This document shows positions 62,849-64,000 of a stretch of DNA of 64,000 nucleotides, piece by piece. Position 1 is the first letter of the stretch, and every line of letters starts with the position of its first letter. The position numbers and the translations under genes are program-made. The notes under the pieces were generated by a model. That model saw only the letters and a program-made list of their open reading frames with translations, was not told where the DNA came from and made no database searches. Source of the DNA: Leptolyngbya sp. KIOST-1 (GTDB lineage: Bacteria > Cyanobacteriota > Cyanobacteriia > Phormidesmidales > Phormidesmidaceae). The stretch spans positions 1,612,001 through 1,676,000 of the forward strand of contig NZ_JQFA01000002.1 of NCBI RefSeq assembly GCF_000763385.1, read 5' to 3'.

Positions 62849-62947
62849 AAATTTTTGGCTCAAACAGTTTGAAGTGATGAGTAAAAAATGCGCGATCTCA
62901 TTTTTCGACAAGGTGACGAGATCGCGCATCTAGCTCATCTTCACTAA

Positions 62948-64000
62948 CTACTGCCTTGCCCCTATGGTAGAACCCGCCGCCGCATTGACAGCGATCGCAA
63001 CCTCCAAGGCAGTTTGCTTTCGTTTTGGCATCAGCCACTTACCAAACTTGGCGTAGATCGCCGGGATCACCAGCAGCGTCAGAGCGGTGGAGGTGAAGAG
63101 GCCACCCAGCACCACGATCGCCAGCGGTTGCAGAATCTCATTCCCAGCCCCGCTGGCGATCGCCAGGGGCAGCATCCCCAACGCCGAGGTCAGCGCCGTC
63201 ATCAAAATGGCGTTGACCCGGTCAAGCGATCCACCAACTATCACCTCCTTGAGCGGTAATCCCTGGGCGAATTTGCTGTTGTAGTTATCGACCAACAGCA
63301 GGCCATTGCGCACGGCCACACCGAACAGGGTAATGAAGCCAATCAGCGAGGCGATGGACATCACGCCGCCGGTCAGCAGGATGGAGATAATGCCCCCCAC
63401 CAGCGCCAGGGGCAGGTTGATCATGATGGCAACCGTAGCGGGCAACGACTTAACCGAGAAGAACATCAGCACGGCGATCGCGATCGCCGCCAGAATGCTG
63501 TAAATCAGCAAGCTGCTGGTGGCCCGCTGCTCTGACTCAAACTGGCCCCCGTACTGGATGAAGTAACCGTTGGGCAATTGCACATTCTGCTGAATCTGGG
63601 CTTGAATATCGCCCACCACGCTGCCCAGGTCGCGCTCGGCCACGTTGGCCGAGACCACAATCAGCCGCGACACATCTTCCCGATTCACCACATTCGCCCC
63701 CATGCCGTAGTCAACGGCGGCCACATCCCCCAGAGAAATCGTCTCGCCCGTGGGAGTAGCAATGGGGATAGCGCGAATCGCATCCAGGTTGTTGCGGGCC
63801 GACTCTTGGAGACCGACGGCAATATTGACCAACTGCTGGTCTTCCGGCACCTGGGAGACCACCCGACCGTTCAGCGCCGTTTCTACCACATCGGAGATCG
63901 CCGCCATGCTGAGACCATAGCTCGCGGCTGCGGTGCGATCGTACTGGATCTGCACCTGGCGAATGGGCAACTGCGGCTCTAGCTGGAGGTCAACGACCCC
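62948..64000 (-). CDS. nrsA: Heavy-metal RND pump, C-terminal part (NrsA-like), runs off right edge
   Basis: At least 350 residues of the C-terminal half of an HME-RND pump, with the 5' part outside the window. The frame continues open to 64000. It closely parallels residues 710-1030 of the 43421 pump (PIRQVQIQYDR, YFIQYGGQFESEQRA, GFITLFGVAVRNGLLLVDNY). The position beside nrsC and nrsD points to the nickel pump NrsA. Its end (TALEVAIAVNAAAGSTIGA) is followed after 99 bases by nrsC. Confidence 0.88.
   Translation of the reverse strand, partial: GVVDLQLEPQLPIRQVQIQYDRTAAASYGLSMAAISDVVETALNGRVVSQVPEDQQLVNIAVGLQESARNNLDAIRAIPIATPTGETISLGDVAAVDYGMGANVVNREDVSRLIVVSANVAERDLGSVVGDIQAQIQQNVQLPNGYFIQYGGQFESEQRATSSLLIYSILAAIAIAVLMFFSVKSLPATVAIMINLPLALVGGIISILLTGGVMSIASLIGFITLFGVAVRNGLLLVDNYNSKFAQGLPLKEVIVGGSLDRVNAILMTALTSALGMLPLAIASGAGNEILQPLAIVVLGGLFTSTALTLLVIPAIYAKFGKWLMPKRKQTALEVAIAVNAAAGSTIGARQ

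Overview
The window reads as chromosomal DNA of a GC-rich filamentous-type cyanobacterium (Leptolyngbya/Nodosilinea-like is a guess). The evidence is the abundance of the cyanobacterial HIP1 octamer GCGATCGC and cyanobacterial hallmark genes: CoaR/CoaT cobalt efflux, SmtB/ZiaR-type zinc control, the nrs nickel locus with its lysozyme-like NrsC and His-tailed NrsD, AMIN-domain amidase, and a SLH porin.

Layout. 1-972: debris, namely the tail of inorganic pyrophosphatase and the C-terminal two thirds of a CDF metal transporter. Each is cut next to the same short dispersed repeat. 954-5295: a low-GC, HIP1-free island with a C5 DNA methyltransferase that has lost its C-terminus and a divergent Z1/SF2 helicase carrying a one-base frameshift. 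It ends at 5295 in repeated binding-site-like units and a terminal ACA, as in Tn7-like/CAST transposons, six bases from the 3' half of a tRNA-Gly(CCC). 5569-10956: small accessory genes (broken antitoxin-like gene, Uma2, HTH and RHH regulators, stand-alone RNase III domain, unknowns). 11038-15249: envelope genes (PBP2/FtsI-type transpeptidase, M23 peptidase, TPR).

From 15.3 kb to the right edge most genes serve metal homeostasis. 15.3-28 kb: VKOR-thioredoxin oxidase, UreH/NicO-like membrane protein, a His-rich secreted peptide, ZiaA-type Zn/Cd ATPase, CoaT/CoaR, CDF exporter, DUF302, SmtB/ZiaR repressor. 28-37 kb: amidase, ACR3/BASS exporter, two MerR regulators, a Cys-containing secreted peptide, ZIP transporter fused to a periplasmic domain, two-domain copper oxidase, and a mer-like operon (Trx-like, MerR, MerF, CopZ-like) without merA. 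37-56 kb: copper/silver block (DUF305/CopM lipoprotein, OmpR-type regulator with a dead receiver, TolC, CusB/CusA-type RND, multicopper oxidase, four-helix Cys-rich copper storage protein, CopB ATPase, and remnants of a second CopA and sensor kinase). 56-64 kb: porin, NrsS/NrsR (RppB/RppA) two-component system, NrsD, NrsC and NrsA (running off the right edge).

The main unifying observation is a direct repeat, TTTCAT-N5-TTTCAT (or its complement). I found it ten times, nearly always in intergenic DNA beside the copper and nickel operons, including the two-component genes themselves. It looks like the binding box of an OmpR-family metal regulator (NrsR/CopR type) and would tie these operons into one regulon. 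Distinct operators serve the SmtB-type (zinc), CoaR (cobalt) and MerR-type promoters. All functional statements are from reading sequence; no database search was possible.
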